From NCBI RefSeq assembly GCF_002127325.2, contig NC_035448.2:10587480-10651479 (forward strand): a stretch of DNA of 64,000 nucleotides, given 5' to 3'. The position numbers were made by a program, and so were the translations under genes. This DNA is from Helianthus annuus (Eukaryota > Streptophyta > Magnoliopsida > Asterales > Asteraceae). The notes beneath the pieces are model-generated. The model was given only the letters and a program-made list of their open reading frames with translations, did no database searches and was not told where the DNA came from. Numbering within the stretch: the first letter of the stretch is position 1; each line of letters opens with the position of its first letter. This document shows positions 33,323 through 45,026 of the stretch, in pieces.

Positions 33323-36080
33323 TGTCACACCCCCAAAATACTACCTAGGGAATGTCCCTGTTAGGCGTATGACGTACCGATAACGAGCCACTAAATTACA
33401 TAGAACCCATATAAGTTTGTAATTAAAATCCCCATTATTAATAAAAATACCATCAACAAGTCTTAAATGAAAACCAACATGTTCAGCGGAAGCAAATGAT
33501 AAGCCAAAGTTAAACATTTTTAAAACCAATGTATAGTATCAAGAAATCAATCACATGAATCCCTCCAGTCGACCCATGACCACTCTAGCTACTCCAGACA
33601 GCAAGTTCCCAAATCCAAGATACTTAACGACCTGCGAGCATGCAACAAGTGTATCAGACAATGTTGGTTACCAAGTGTTTAGTTAATCCATTGAAGTTAA
33701 ATCCGAAAGTAATGTTGATAATATTTCGATACTAAACAAGACGGCTCCTGATGTATGTTTTGCCCTTTCCCCAGTGCTCTTATCAAAGCACTGGGCCCGA
33801 CTAGGTCATTAGTTCACAACCGTCCTCCCCGGTACGGTGTGAGGGTGCCAAACCTAAGTAGCGCTACCAACTAATACCCCGCTACCACCCACGATAGCAA
33901 AAGATGGGACCTAAGAGATAGAGAGTGAGAATATTATCCAACATCCCAGTTTTACCCAAAAGATTTATCCCTCCCCGGGATACCCACTGACTATCCCAAT
34001 CACCGGGACGCATGCTCAAAGTAGTGAACTCACCTTAGATTGCTCGGTATGTTACGTTACCCATTCCATGTTAGTCAATCAAACCCGACCGCGGTTACCA
34101 AAGACAGTTAGTTTGCATGTACATAGATCACGTATTCCACATTTATGTTGTGTACAAGAAGCACTCGTATAACATATGTCATACTAATTAATATAACAGC
34201 CCAAGTTCATCAAGTAGTTTCATAGTGTGCATTCAGTTCTCATATAATTTACACCAAGAATCCAATATAGTCATCAATAATAATCAGTTTCCTTTGTAAT
34301 GAATCACATTCTCTTCACTTATCTTAAACAAGTGTCGAACACGCATTCATACATAGATCACACGTCGTAACAATAAGCAAGCATTCATAGCATTCAACAC
34401 GTAATGTGCGGCCCATCTAAGTTCACGCCCAAATGAAATGTGTGATTAACTTATGTCCGCTAATTAGCAAGACTCAAATCTGCGAATCTAATTATCACCT
34501 ATATTACCTAACCCCTTTGTTTCCTAAGAAGCATCATGTAGCATAAAAAAATAATCTGAATAAACATACTCATGGTTCCATTTATTCGGATTAGCATGCA
34601 TCATAATCATCTTTTATCAATATCCAACCATGCTAGACTCTAACATGTCTAATTCTTAGCAATAACTGTTACCCTAATCATCAATGAAATCAAAGATGTT
34701 TTGTAAGATGTGCAAGGTCCCTAAATGCTTATTAACAATATTGACAACAAGAATATTAAACAGATCATTACCACATCAACATGTACTCAATAATAAACAA
34801 ACAAGGCATCATCCCATTAGTTACTATATCCTATGTACATCGATATATCAAATGTGCATCGATTTCAGCTTCAAAAATCAAGGCATCCTCTCATTAATTA
34901 CTTTGACCATTTTGACAACCTTTATAGAATATACACATAGGTTGAATTTGATAAGACTACAAACAACATGGTTGCCATTTTCTTCTTCAAGGCTATCCAA
35001 CCTTATCTAATCATTACTCACAATTCTATTGGACCGATAGAACCTACTGTTACATCAAGGCTACTTGTGAATCACTTATCATTCAATATCATAACAATGA
35101 TACACACATGATCATGGTTTTTAATTGTGACCCGAGCATTAACGTGAGACCACTACCCAAATCAGATCAACACATGCTCATTATCATCAACATCCATTAA
35201 TTTACCTAGTACTATCATCCATCACTGACATAACATTAAAACATGCACATGGTTGATTAGATAGAGACTATAAACACCCTCACATGGCTGTCAATTAAAT
35301 CAACACAATTTACAATATTCGGCCATCACATGCAAGCTATTGGACCGCCACCTATATACATTCGATGTAATCTCTAACATGCAAAGCAATTGTTACCTCA
35401 CCATTAATTATGCATCATATATCGATTATAATATACATTCGATGTAAACCCTATCATACCCAACACAAATTTAGAACCAAATACACGATGTAATTAAATA
35501 TACTAACCTGATAGAGATATACAAGAACACGGAAATCAAATGGAGTGGGGTTTCGATCCAAGAAGTTTGCCGTCCAAGATAGAGGGTTGAGGAACAAGTA
35601 GGGTTCGCAAAAAGGGTTGTGACATCTAATACACAATGCACGTAAATAATGGGGAAAGGACTGGGCTCGGTTTTTGGGCCTGAGATAACACAAAGGAGCC
35701 ATAACAACCTATTATACATGCACACAATAGCCAGCCCAAATCTCTTATTTTTCATTAAAGTAGAATACGGGTGTAAGTTTGGGTTGGGCCTCAATACGCG
35801 GGTCTAGGGTAGGATAAGTTGGGTGTGGCCTCCGGCCCAAAGTGTGGGTGTTAAGTGAGTTTTGCGGCCCACTTATGTAGAGTAGTTCGCGGCCCAAACA
35901 ATTTGGCTCTCTAAATTAGTTGAACGACACACGAAAACGTTTAACAACTTCATGTATAGTTAATCCGTTAAACACACACAATCATAAAGTGATGCACGAG
36001 ATACGCAGATAACATAGAAGTACACACTAAAAGTTGTGGGATTTCAAGCGATGTTAAACCTGATTATCCGGGTTGTCACA
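33323..36080 (-). repeat. 5' LTR of gypsy D
   Basis: 2758 bp with TG...CA ends, aligned throughout with the left LTR and differing by scattered substitutions and the tandem duplication. Short open frames such as 34684-35010 are repeated in both LTRs and are not genes. Confidence 0.9.
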
Positions 36081-36085
36081 ATGGT

Positions 36086-36672
36086 CAAGATTACTTCTAA
36101 ACATTCCTAGCCAAGTAAACTTCCTATTATATCTGGACCCATATAATAATATATATTTTGAGCGTGTCATTTAATATATGTGATTTTTTATCAATCGAAT
36201 TAAATCCAACTTTAATTTTATTTATATGTAAAAAATTTATAGAAACACTACAAGAAGTCGGAGTATTAGGGGCGATGCCAATAGTGACGACATGGAGCAA
36301 TAGATATCTTCGCTATTTCTCCATGTCACCCCTAATGCTCGACTCATGTGCTTGTTCCCGGTCTGCTTCTGACCGTTGATGGAAGAATGATCCAAGGGTC
36401 ATCTTCTTTTCCTGTCCAAACAAACAAACACCCCATCTTATCCCCCCCTAAAACACACACCCATCTTCTCAAACACCACAATCAACCTTCACCACCCTCC
36501 ATCGTTCACCACCCTCCGTTGTTCATCACCCTCCACCTGTACCACCCTTCATCGTTCACCACCGAGCAACACCCTCCACCATGCACCACCCTTCATCATT
36601 CACCACCGAGAAACAACCACCACCTTCAACTGCTATCCGCCACCATCATCCACCATCAATCACCACTGTACT
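36086..36672. other. Non-coding gap with a CACTA-like end and C/A-rich repeats
   Basis: CACTACAAGAAGTCGGAG at 36246 looks like a CACTA terminus. The next 90 bp fold into an imperfect hairpin (ATTAGGGG ... ATGGAG with CTCCATGTCACCCCTAAT, 36264-36340). Then follows a CACC-rich degenerate repeat (TTCACCACCCTCCATCG, about 36480-36660). Open frames over the C-rich part reflect base composition. No right-hand CACTA end was found. Confidence 0.4.
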
Positions 36673-37796
36673 TGTCACACCCTCAAATTCACATGCAGAG
36701 TACTACCGCGAGGCGTGTGACTAACCAGGATCAAGTCACCAATCATATTGAACAATTATAATAATAATAGAATAGTTTTAGCATGACCGACACGATCAGT
36801 GACAAAAAGTTCAAAATCCATAGTTTAAAAGCAGTAAATTAAGTTATCAGCGGAAGCATCAGTTAAACGGTTTCAAACAACAGTTTAAAGTTCATAATTA
36901 TTAGAAAAGACCCAACACGGGTTAACATGACCACTACACTTCCCAAGCTGCAAGCTCCTACCATCACTGATTACCTGCAAAGCATGCAGTAAGGTGTCAA
37001 CATAAAGTTGACGAGTTCACAAGTTGTTCGGTTTCAGTTCCAAAAATGTAAGTTATTTTGATAATGCATTTATAATCACGTCATGGGGAGCTACCCCATC
37101 TGTAAGCTCCCTAAACTGTAGATACCAAAACTTTTAACTGTCAAGTTGTTATGCCTCAGGTCAATGTCTATCATCATTGACCAAGTAGCAAGGCCTACTA
37201 GTTCACGCCCGATCCCCCGGTCACGATGTGAGCTTTGTCAAACCTAATAGCGGCTATCAACTAATATCTTGTTCGTCCCCCGGTGATTAATCGGTATTAT
37301 AAGTGGGGACTTTCCATGATAGAGTTTCGTTTAGTTTGTTAATCATGATTTATAAATAATATCCAAACATATTCCCTCGGGAATAGTAGTTTCAAAAGTA
37401 TTCAGTCGTATTCCCCCTGGGGAATAGTAGTTAAATAGTATCCTTTCCAAGGATAGTAGTTCACCTGTGTCCCCCCGAGACGCATGTTTTTAGTGTGTGT
37501 GGACTCACCTTGGTTTGCTCAGCAGACACTTTACTTGTCTTTAGTGGTCGGTCAATCACGTCCTATTATGGTTACTATTTCTGATTAGGTTCGTATCCTG
37601 ATATTGTCACGTATACGAGCACTTAACACGTAGCACATAAGTGTCATTTATCACATAAAAATAAAATCATACGGATACATTAAATTCTGTGAACAGTAGC
37701 ATGCTAACATCAAAACACAAGTATTCTAAGCGTGAGGCCCAACAATATGCATGGCCCAATTAACTAAGTGTTTGTGTGAGTGGGACCAGATAAGAA

Positions 37797-38066
37797 GACA
37801 TAAGTCGAAACCAAGGGATCTCGACTCGAAATCAAGATATCTCGAGTTGCAACCAAAAGGATCTTGAGTCACAACCATGAGGTTTCGAGTTGCTAAACAT
37901 CAGTCGAAACCTCAAGGTTCCGAGTCAAGCCTTGAGTCGGAACCGGACATGTTTCGACTCGCAACCAAACTGGTCTCGAGTCTCTTGACGTGTGGTTTCT
38001 TGTTTCGAGTTGGAACTAAGAAGATCCCGAGTCGCAACCGGACAGGTTTCGACTCGAAATTTGGGT
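37797..38066. repeat. Array of GTTTCGAGTCG/CGACTCGAAAC motifs in S3
   Basis: About a dozen copies of a roughly 20-bp motif (TTTCGACTCGAAACC, CTCGAGTTGCAACC and variants) in both orientations. Two more copies lie beyond the L1 insertion at 42550-42612. An open frame over this stretch is a consequence of the repeat. Confidence 0.8.
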
Positions 38067-38814
38067 CGAAAACTCATAAACCTTTATCTGGTGCCACATA
38101 AACCAATCAAAATCCACTAACACTTATTATATCTGTACACGCCATAAATCAGATCAAAGGCACAATATTTCAAATGTTTTTAGACTATTCAAATTCATCA
38201 GTGTTTCATCCTTCATCAAAACAGATCTAACACATTATTTGAACACCGTTTCATTCTTTTCATCAGCATCAATTATTATTCTTAACAATTTCAGATTTAC
38301 CGAGACTTACTAACACTTATAAATCAAACATCTTTATCACACTATCCGCAAGGTATAACCAATTCGAGCTATTCGTATCATTTAATACCCAAATCATTCA
38401 TCAAGTTAGCATTTTTATCATAAAAATCCAAGCTTTGCTACAACAAACTCCTAATCCCTATATCAACCTTTATATTCTAGCATCAAAATGATTTTTTTTG
38501 TCAACATACCAACATATTGCACAGAAACACTTATCATGTATCAAACGAATCGCTAACCAAAACGCACCTTAAACATGCATTCCTAACAAGTATGGAAGTG
38601 GTTCACTAACCGGTTCGATTGAGAGTGCAAATGTGTAGAAGGATCGAGATATAACGCTTCTAAAATGGTGAGTTGCTAATGTCTTGAAGGTTGCCGTCGA
38701 GATCAAGAAGGAAGGAGGAGATGTTGTGTGTTTTTAGGGTTTTCTAGAGAGAGAAAGTGGATAAGGAGAGAGAGGAATGAGAGAATGTTTTGGGATTGAT
38801 GATGAATGATTACT

Positions 38815-39277
38815 TGTAGGACCGTGTTTCGGGACCGAAACCGTGATTAGTGTGAGATTAGTTCAAGACGGGAGAGATTAGAGATAAACAAACAACTTCT
38901 TTGTATTAATCCGGTAGTATAACACTACAAATCGGCCCGATTACAAGCTAACCGAACTAATACCAAAGGAGTATACATTCGGGGAGAGACCAAGTGATGA
39001 TCTCTCCCCCACACAATAGAACTCACAAGGAACTCTCAAATGAGCTCCCCTGTCTCACAACTCTCTCATTTGCAAGTGAGACAAAGGGTTGGTATTTATA
39101 CCCACACCCATTTGTCTAGCAAACACACATGGTCAAACAAATAACCCTCTCGTTTGACCACTTCAAACGAGCAGGTCAATACACGTTCGTTTGACCGTTT
39201 CACTAACTATTACAAATTCAGCGTAAAATAATAACTAATCTATTCGACAAGCATCGGTCACAAAATCTGCATCAACA
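38815..39277 (-). repeat. 3' LTR of L1
   Basis: TGTAGGACCG...GCATCAACA; 463 bp. A TATTTATA (39093-39100) is TATAAATA on the element strand. Compared with L2 it lacks the roughly 190-bp TCGAAGGAT block in U3. Confidence 0.92.
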
Positions 39278-40962
39278 AATTCCCCCTTGTCCGTTGCTGT
39301 CGAATGCTGAAAATGCAACTGCAATCGATCTTCAGTCAAGTATTTATCTTCTCTGTGTTAACAAATTCCCCCTTGACCGATGATCCAGGTAAGTAGTATC
39401 TTGACGCTCCTTGTATAATAGTTCCCCCTTAAAGTACGCGTATCCGTGTTGGGTGTTGTGCAATTTCCTCAATTGACCGATCTTCCGCTGATCTTCCAAT
39501 ACTCCAACCGACATTTGATAAGGGTTCCAATTTTTAAGAACTGCATCGAGTCTTGAGCTGTCATAAGAACTCTATTTCATACAATCATACTACATTGATA
39601 GAGATTCCTGGTGAACTGTCTTCTGTAAACCGTCTTTGTGGAATCAAAACATTCCACGCCAAACCATTTGTATCACCAGAAAATCACAAACTCTACCACC
39701 TGTGATTGCGTTTAGAAATTTACCGAAGAAATTCAACATATGAAATTTTTTTTTATCCCCCCATTTCTTTGGTAAGATATCTAAACCTTAACAGATTCTC
39801 TCCACTTCAAAGAAACTGTCATCAATTTCACATAACAAATTCTCTCCACTGAGTAGAATTTATCTTCAAATGTTCACCAATTCCCTCCACTGAGCGGAAC
39901 TGTCATCAATCTTCATTGAATGTTCTCGGTTGTTCGAAAAATCACGAAAATGACTTTCTTCTTTGCATATTCTAGTTGAATAAGAACGTCCCCTGGTACC
40001 CCGTTGGATCCGACTTGTATCCCTCCAAAGAATTTGTGAACTCGTTAGGACCGGTATTGACGTTCTAGGTTCATACGTTCGTTTTCAAATGCGAGAATAT
40101 GATAATAAACAAAATGCTTTCGAACATTTACGAATAACCGATAACAATCATAAATATTGACGTGCGGAAGTGAACATACCGATTTTGTTTTTGGCCCATA
40201 GTAGTCAAGTCACCAAATTTGATGTTTGCATCGGTAACCGTGACTACCCCACGTTTAACAAAAATCAAGTTTTCATCATGCCTTCATCATCTTGTGCGCT
40301 CCCGAACCCGTACGAATTTGACGTTGAAAATTAACTCAAATATCTTTCGCGAACACCCGATCCCACTTTGCAACTCACGAAATAGAGACGGATCCACGAC
40401 TCCATGTCTCATCTGGAACATTTGTTCCAATATAGCCCCTCTTAAACATTTTCCCATAACAATTTGGCAGACATGAAGCCCAATCAAGCATATATGTGAA
40501 GACCATTTCTTGAGCACTAATCATGTGGATAAGAAGCATATTCAAACAAATGGGGCTCACACAATAATCGGTCCAATAAAAACATCCCCATTAATTTACA
40601 CCTCTAAAATATATCCATGTTCAAGGAAATATTTAAATTATGTAGGCTTCAAAAGAGATGCTAATATCATATATAATGTAGTGGGGCCCAACACAACCAA
40701 AACAAATCATCTAACCTCAAACCAATTGTGCAATCATAGCCATCACTCTCGTCCTTTTTTATTCTAAAATGCAGGTGGGCCCATGAAGATTAATGTAATA
40801 ACAATCATGCACATACCTTGGCCAAATAAAAACTCTATGCAAACAGATTTAGCAAACCTCATTTATCAGTTGGGCCATGCAATAATAAAATCTTTAGAAT
40901 CTGTGCTACTCATTGTCCCATTATCACAGCCCATTCAAAATATTTTGTTGACAAACCCTAGC

Positions 40963-41010
40963 CCATGTGACTTGAGCATCAGCGTACCATGTGACTTGAG
41001 CATCAGCGTA
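40963..41010. repeat. Perfect 24-bp tandem duplication beside the captured gene
   Basis: CCATGTGACTTGAGCATCAG plus CGTA occurs twice in direct succession, ending about 10 bp before the host-like 5' UTR sequence. Confidence 0.85.
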
Positions 41011-41019
41011 CAACCAACT

Positions 41020-41387
41020 CCATGACACCCTTTACAGCCGCTAAATCTGTCTTCCCCTCTCTCTCTCTCTGCGATACAACATCCAAAACCCCAAAAAAAA
41101 AAAATCTGAGCTGCCGTTACCAATTACTCCACCAAATCAACCGCAGGTTGAACCTCACCACCGGAATCAATGGTGAAATCGCATCTCCGGTACGAATCAG
41201 CGGCGGCGTTCGGAGTAATCGCATCGGTAGAATCCAACATCACATACGACACCACCGGTAAACACCTACTCACTCCGGCGCTCCAGAAGATCGGCGTTTG
41301 GCAACTTCGTCAAGGAATCTGCTCCAAAACTCTTACTCCGTCTATCGCCGTTACTTTAATTACAGCTGTGCCTTCTCCATTACCGAC
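41020..41387 (+). pseudogene. WDR3: Captured 5' end of a WDR3/UTP12-like WD-repeat gene
   Basis: The plus strand, antisense to L1, has a C/T-rich 5'UTR-like stretch (about 41026-41169). It is followed by ATG at 41170 and an open frame beginning MVKSHLRYESAAAFGVIASV, then SNITYDTTGKHLLTPALQKI and GVWQLRQGICSKTLTP. From memory this closely resembles the N-terminus of the plant homologue of WDR3/UTP12, a nucleolar component of the U3 snoRNP processome needed for 18S rRNA maturation. Similarity continues through SIAVTLITAVPSPL, with an apparent short deletion before it, and stops near 41387. Only about 73 of some 900 residues are present, without a complete WD repeat, so it is not a functional gene. 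Base composition is richer in C and G than the rest of the element. Confidence 0.75.
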
Positions 41388-41925
41388 ACCCATTCACATC
41401 AAATAGCTCTAATCCGAAGCCAGACTGTTATCAGCAAACAACCTTCAGCCGACGATGGATATGCAGCCGACGTAAGAACTCCGGCAAAAGATCAGAGACG
41501 ACGAAACATGAAGCCGACGAAACTCATTGGGGGACGACGAAACTCATTGTCTGACGAAACGACTCGACAGAGGGTTTCGTCGAAGGGTTTCGTTTCGTCA
41601 TGGGAAGTGGGGTTTCGTCGAAAACCCTAAAATTTCTTTACAGCCGCCACTACTTCTTCAAGAACACAGTGTACTGTTCTTTTGCAGATTTGTATAAAAA
41701 CATTGTATATATGATATTTGATGATGATAACTTGATTTTCTGGTGTGAAATACAAAACCCAAACCATTTGTACAGTCCGTTCCATCACAGATCTGCATAT
41801 GCGGGTTCAAATCTGGGTTTTTCTTATTTCACCATTTTTTACATCTTGAACAAAAACCACTAAAATCATAGATCTAGAGCACATGTGACTTAGTAAACGG
41901 TTAGATTTACTAAATCGGGCACCAT

Positions 41926-41938
41926 GGCTCTGATACCA
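41926..41938 (-). other. Primer binding site of L1
   Basis: TGGTATCAGAGCC on the minus strand, 2 nt from the LTR at 41941. Confidence 0.85.
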
Positions 41939-41940
41939 AT

Positions 41941-42403
41941 TGTAGGACCGTGTTTCGGGACCGAAACCGTGATTAGTGTGAGATTAGTTCAAGACGGGAG
42001 AGATTAGAGATAAATAAACAACTTCTTTGTAATAATCCGGTAGTATAACACTACAAACCGGCCCGATTACAAGCTAACCGAACTAATACCAAAGGAGTAT
42101 ACATTCGGGGAGAGACCAAGTGATGATCTCTCCCCCACACAATAGAACTCACAAGGAACTCTCAAATGAGCTCCCCTGTCTCACAACTCTCTCATTTGCA
42201 AGTGAGACAAAGGGTTGGTATTTATACTCACACCCATTTGTCTAGCAAACATACATGGTCAAACAAACAACCCTCTCGTTTGACCACTTCAAACGAGCGG
42301 GTCAATACACGTTCGTTTGACCGTTTCACTAACTATTACAAATTCAGCGTAAAATAATAACTAATCTATTCGACAAGCATCGGTCACAAAATCTGCATCA
42401 ACA
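41941..42403 (-). repeat. 5' LTR of L1
   Basis: 463 bp, same ends as the left LTR. TATAAATA on the element strand lies at 42226-42219. Confidence 0.92.
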
Positions 42404-44785
42404 TTACTCCCCAAAAACATTTGGAATGTCGGCTGAAAAGGACACTTTTATAATGCTCCAAGGATGCCGCACACTAGGGTTTCGAGTGGGCTCGATATGT
42501 TGGGCTGGTTCATGCATACATGGTCTATTTGTCTAGGAAAGAAGGGTGTTCGGAACCCAGGAAATCCCGACTCGAAACCATGAGGTCTCGAGTCGGAACC
42601 GAGAGGTTTCGGTTCACTTTCATACATACACTATTTGCACATATATAAACTACAGTATTCATATTATAATTTTTGGTTTACAGATTTACACATAACTACC
42701 TTATAATCAATCCTTTAGTTATCAATTTAATCCTTTTTTATTAAATCCCATAGTTACAGCATAAAAGAAACGTGCAGAGGAAAACCGAAGGTTCACAGTA
42801 CTAGTGAAAGCTCAAGCTTCGGTCAATCATGTTTTAAGCTCTAACCACCATTTTCACGATTGAAGGACTTCGATAAAATCTCCGACCACTAGTTTCTTAC
42901 TCTTGTAATTTTATGTAGAAATTATGTAGTGTTTGTTTAAAGCTCCCACCATATGTTTCTTTCTCCTGCTTGTAGAAATTTATCATGTAATGTAAGACCG
43001 ATTTTAATGAGAAATTAACCATGTTTTGTTATCCTGTGTTTCCTTTTCGAGTTTAAAGAAAGTTTGCCGCAAAACCGATATACATGGGTTGGTTATGGTT
43101 TTCCATTGTTCCATAGCCACCATAACCGAAGCGACTCGAATGTTAGTATAGTCACGGTTAAACTATAATGTTATAGATTATATATTTTAATCTTATGTAA
43201 TATATACAAATGTGTAATAACAATTTATATAATGGTTAAAAAAATTATGCCCAAGCGTTTTGTTCTAAATAATGCCTAAGTATATTTTTTTGAGCTAATT
43301 TTAGCTAGGCCCAAATTCATGATTAATCAACCCATAACCGACCGCTATAACCATGGCCACCATAACCGTTCGATTATTGTTATGGTTTTCCGTTAACCGA
43401 CATCGCGGTTATGGTTATGATTTTAGGCCAAAACCGACCCACACACCCTTAGCCACAAGGGCGTCACCCCTCTTCAAGTCAAACTTTCCATGGGCGTTGG
43501 GCTCTTGGAAGGTTTGACCCACTTGATTTTTTGCCTCCTTGCGCTTTGCCCCTTGCCTTTCATCACCCCTCTCTTTTGTGATGTTAAGAGCAAAGAGCAA
43601 ACACCGTTTGGTGATATAGCACCGACATGGCATGCTTTTGCCCACTTACCTTTGTCCACCGCACCATGTAATCTTATGAATAAGTATACCGGTTCAACGA
43701 TATTGAAGAGATTTTGGCATTAGAAATGAACATGGTTCTAATAATTGCTGATGTAGTGGATGCTAATTACTATCATTTCCAACAAATTCTACCCAACTTA
43801 ATTTTTCAGAAATAATGGTTTTAGCTATAGGGTTTGTTTTAGAGATAATCAATAACTCAAGATTACTTTATTAAATATATATAATTTTATCTATCCACTT
43901 GATATTCTTCTAATAAAGCTAATATATGTATGTTGCCCATGCATCATAGAAACATTGACAGCAAAGATAAATATTTGTGATTAAAGTCACTATGTACCCT
44001 AGCCTGTTGTGTACTGTGTGGTGGAGATAGAAATAGAATGACAAAGAGTCAACACATCAAAAGGAAATATTACTTGCCTAGAGCTACAGGATAAGCAGGC
44101 ATCTCGTACACTAGATTTAATTTGTAGCAGTAAAATTGAATAATAATGTTATTTTTCTTCTTTCTTAATTAGTTCATACTCTCCTACTTCTATTTTCCAA
44201 TCCCAAAATTTAGAATTATACTCCTTGTGTTGATTAAATTTACTGAAATATACAACAAATGCATATATACGAATGTGCATACATGTGTATTGTTACATAT
44301 ATATTATAGATATCGACTCAGAAAGCAACCAAAAGTCCAAAAGCCACACCACTGAAAACACTCACTCATGGTGGGATCAATTCTATATATCTCTCTCACA
44401 CACACATAAACCTAGAGAGATAAAAGACCTAAAACCAATCCAGTCAAGTGGCACAATGAGAAGTCATCCACCCGACCCATTTACTAACGACTAAACTAAC
44501 TTGAAATTCCCATGTCAACACTTGTCCAGCTTCTTCTTTCCAGTTCCAGCCAATTAACGGTTGCCAGAATACACAAACGCACAAAAGAGTGCCTAACTTT
44601 TACTCATAAAGATAAAGCTAAGAACAAAGGTCCATTTTTTTTAACGTCCAATAAAGCCTAGACACGCTGGTACACCTAGCTATAGGCAAAAGGCCGCCCA
44701 CACCAGCAATCGCAAGGTATTTTTAATTATCGCGAGATCAGATACTCTCTCAGGGCATTATAAATGGATTTATAATGTTTTCTTA

Positions 44786-45026
44786 GACCATGCGTAATGA
44801 GCATTATATATAGGGCCATGATAACGCCCTCAACACCGCACCTGGGCATTATAGAGGCATGAAGAGAGAGTGATGTTTTACAGTATAACGCCAAACGGGG
44901 AGAGAAAGAAAGTAATCATTGAAGTGACATTAAGAGGCGCTAACCAATACTCGTTTTTTGAAGAGGTGTTATGATGCTGATGTGGCGAAAATGCCCCTTA
45001 CGAGGCATTAACCAATGCAGATGGTC
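44786..45026. mobile_element. Tourist-like MITE (PIF/Harbinger type)
   Basis: A 241-bp segment whose ends are imperfect inverted repeats (GACCATGCGTAATG at the left; GACCATCTGCATTGGTTAATG, here given across the edge, as the inverted right end). It is flanked by the trinucleotide TTA (44783-44785, 45027-45029), the target duplication of Harbinger elements. It has no coding sequence. Confidence 0.55.

Larger units (their letters stand above)
19790..36080 (-). mobile_element. Complete Ty3/gypsy element D, decayed, with nested solo LTRs
   Basis: Two LTRs (19790-22911 and 33323-36080) are flanked by a perfect 5-bp duplication ATGGT (19785-19789 and 36081-36085). The PBS at 33307-33319 shows the element reads leftward. 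The inside carries degenerate gag-protease (32300-31486) and pol (25459-23100), separated by solo LTR S1 at 25460-31485. Removing S1 and its 5-bp duplication leaves an element of about 10.3 kb. Frameshifts and stops throughout make it immobile on its own. Confidence 0.92.
38815..42403 (-). mobile_element. Non-autonomous LTR retrotransposon L1 carrying a host gene fragment
   Basis: Two 463-bp LTRs (38815-39277 and 41941-42403) differ at about seven sites. Perfect TTACT duplications flank the element (38810-38814, 42404-42408). The PBS TGGTATCAGAGCC is at 41938-41926 on the minus strand. The 2.66-kb interior has no gag, protease, integrase or RT motif, so it must be moved by another element's proteins. 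Its leader and its region near the 3' LTR match L2 (54150-57766), a sister element. A WDR3-like gene start lies inside on the opposite strand. Confidence 0.92.
36673..42797 (-). mobile_element. Probable solo LTR S3, interrupted by L1
   Basis: It starts TGTCACACCC and ends GGTTCACA, with the 5-bp repeat GTACT on both sides (36668-36672, 42798-42802). The ends are less perfectly inverted than usual, so the right edge is tentative. Both sides of the L1 insertion share GAGTCGAAACC-type motifs (37800-38066 and 42550-42612), supporting one original LTR of about 2.5 kb. Its left part has the same layout as the other minus-strand gypsy LTRs here, including AGGCGTGTGAC and CAGCGGAAGC. No internal region or PBS was seen. 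Confidence 0.6.

Noticed and set aside
36348..36761. His/Pro-rich 137-codon open frame
   Set aside because: Composition follows a CACC-rich degenerate repeat and the frame runs into the start of LTR S3.
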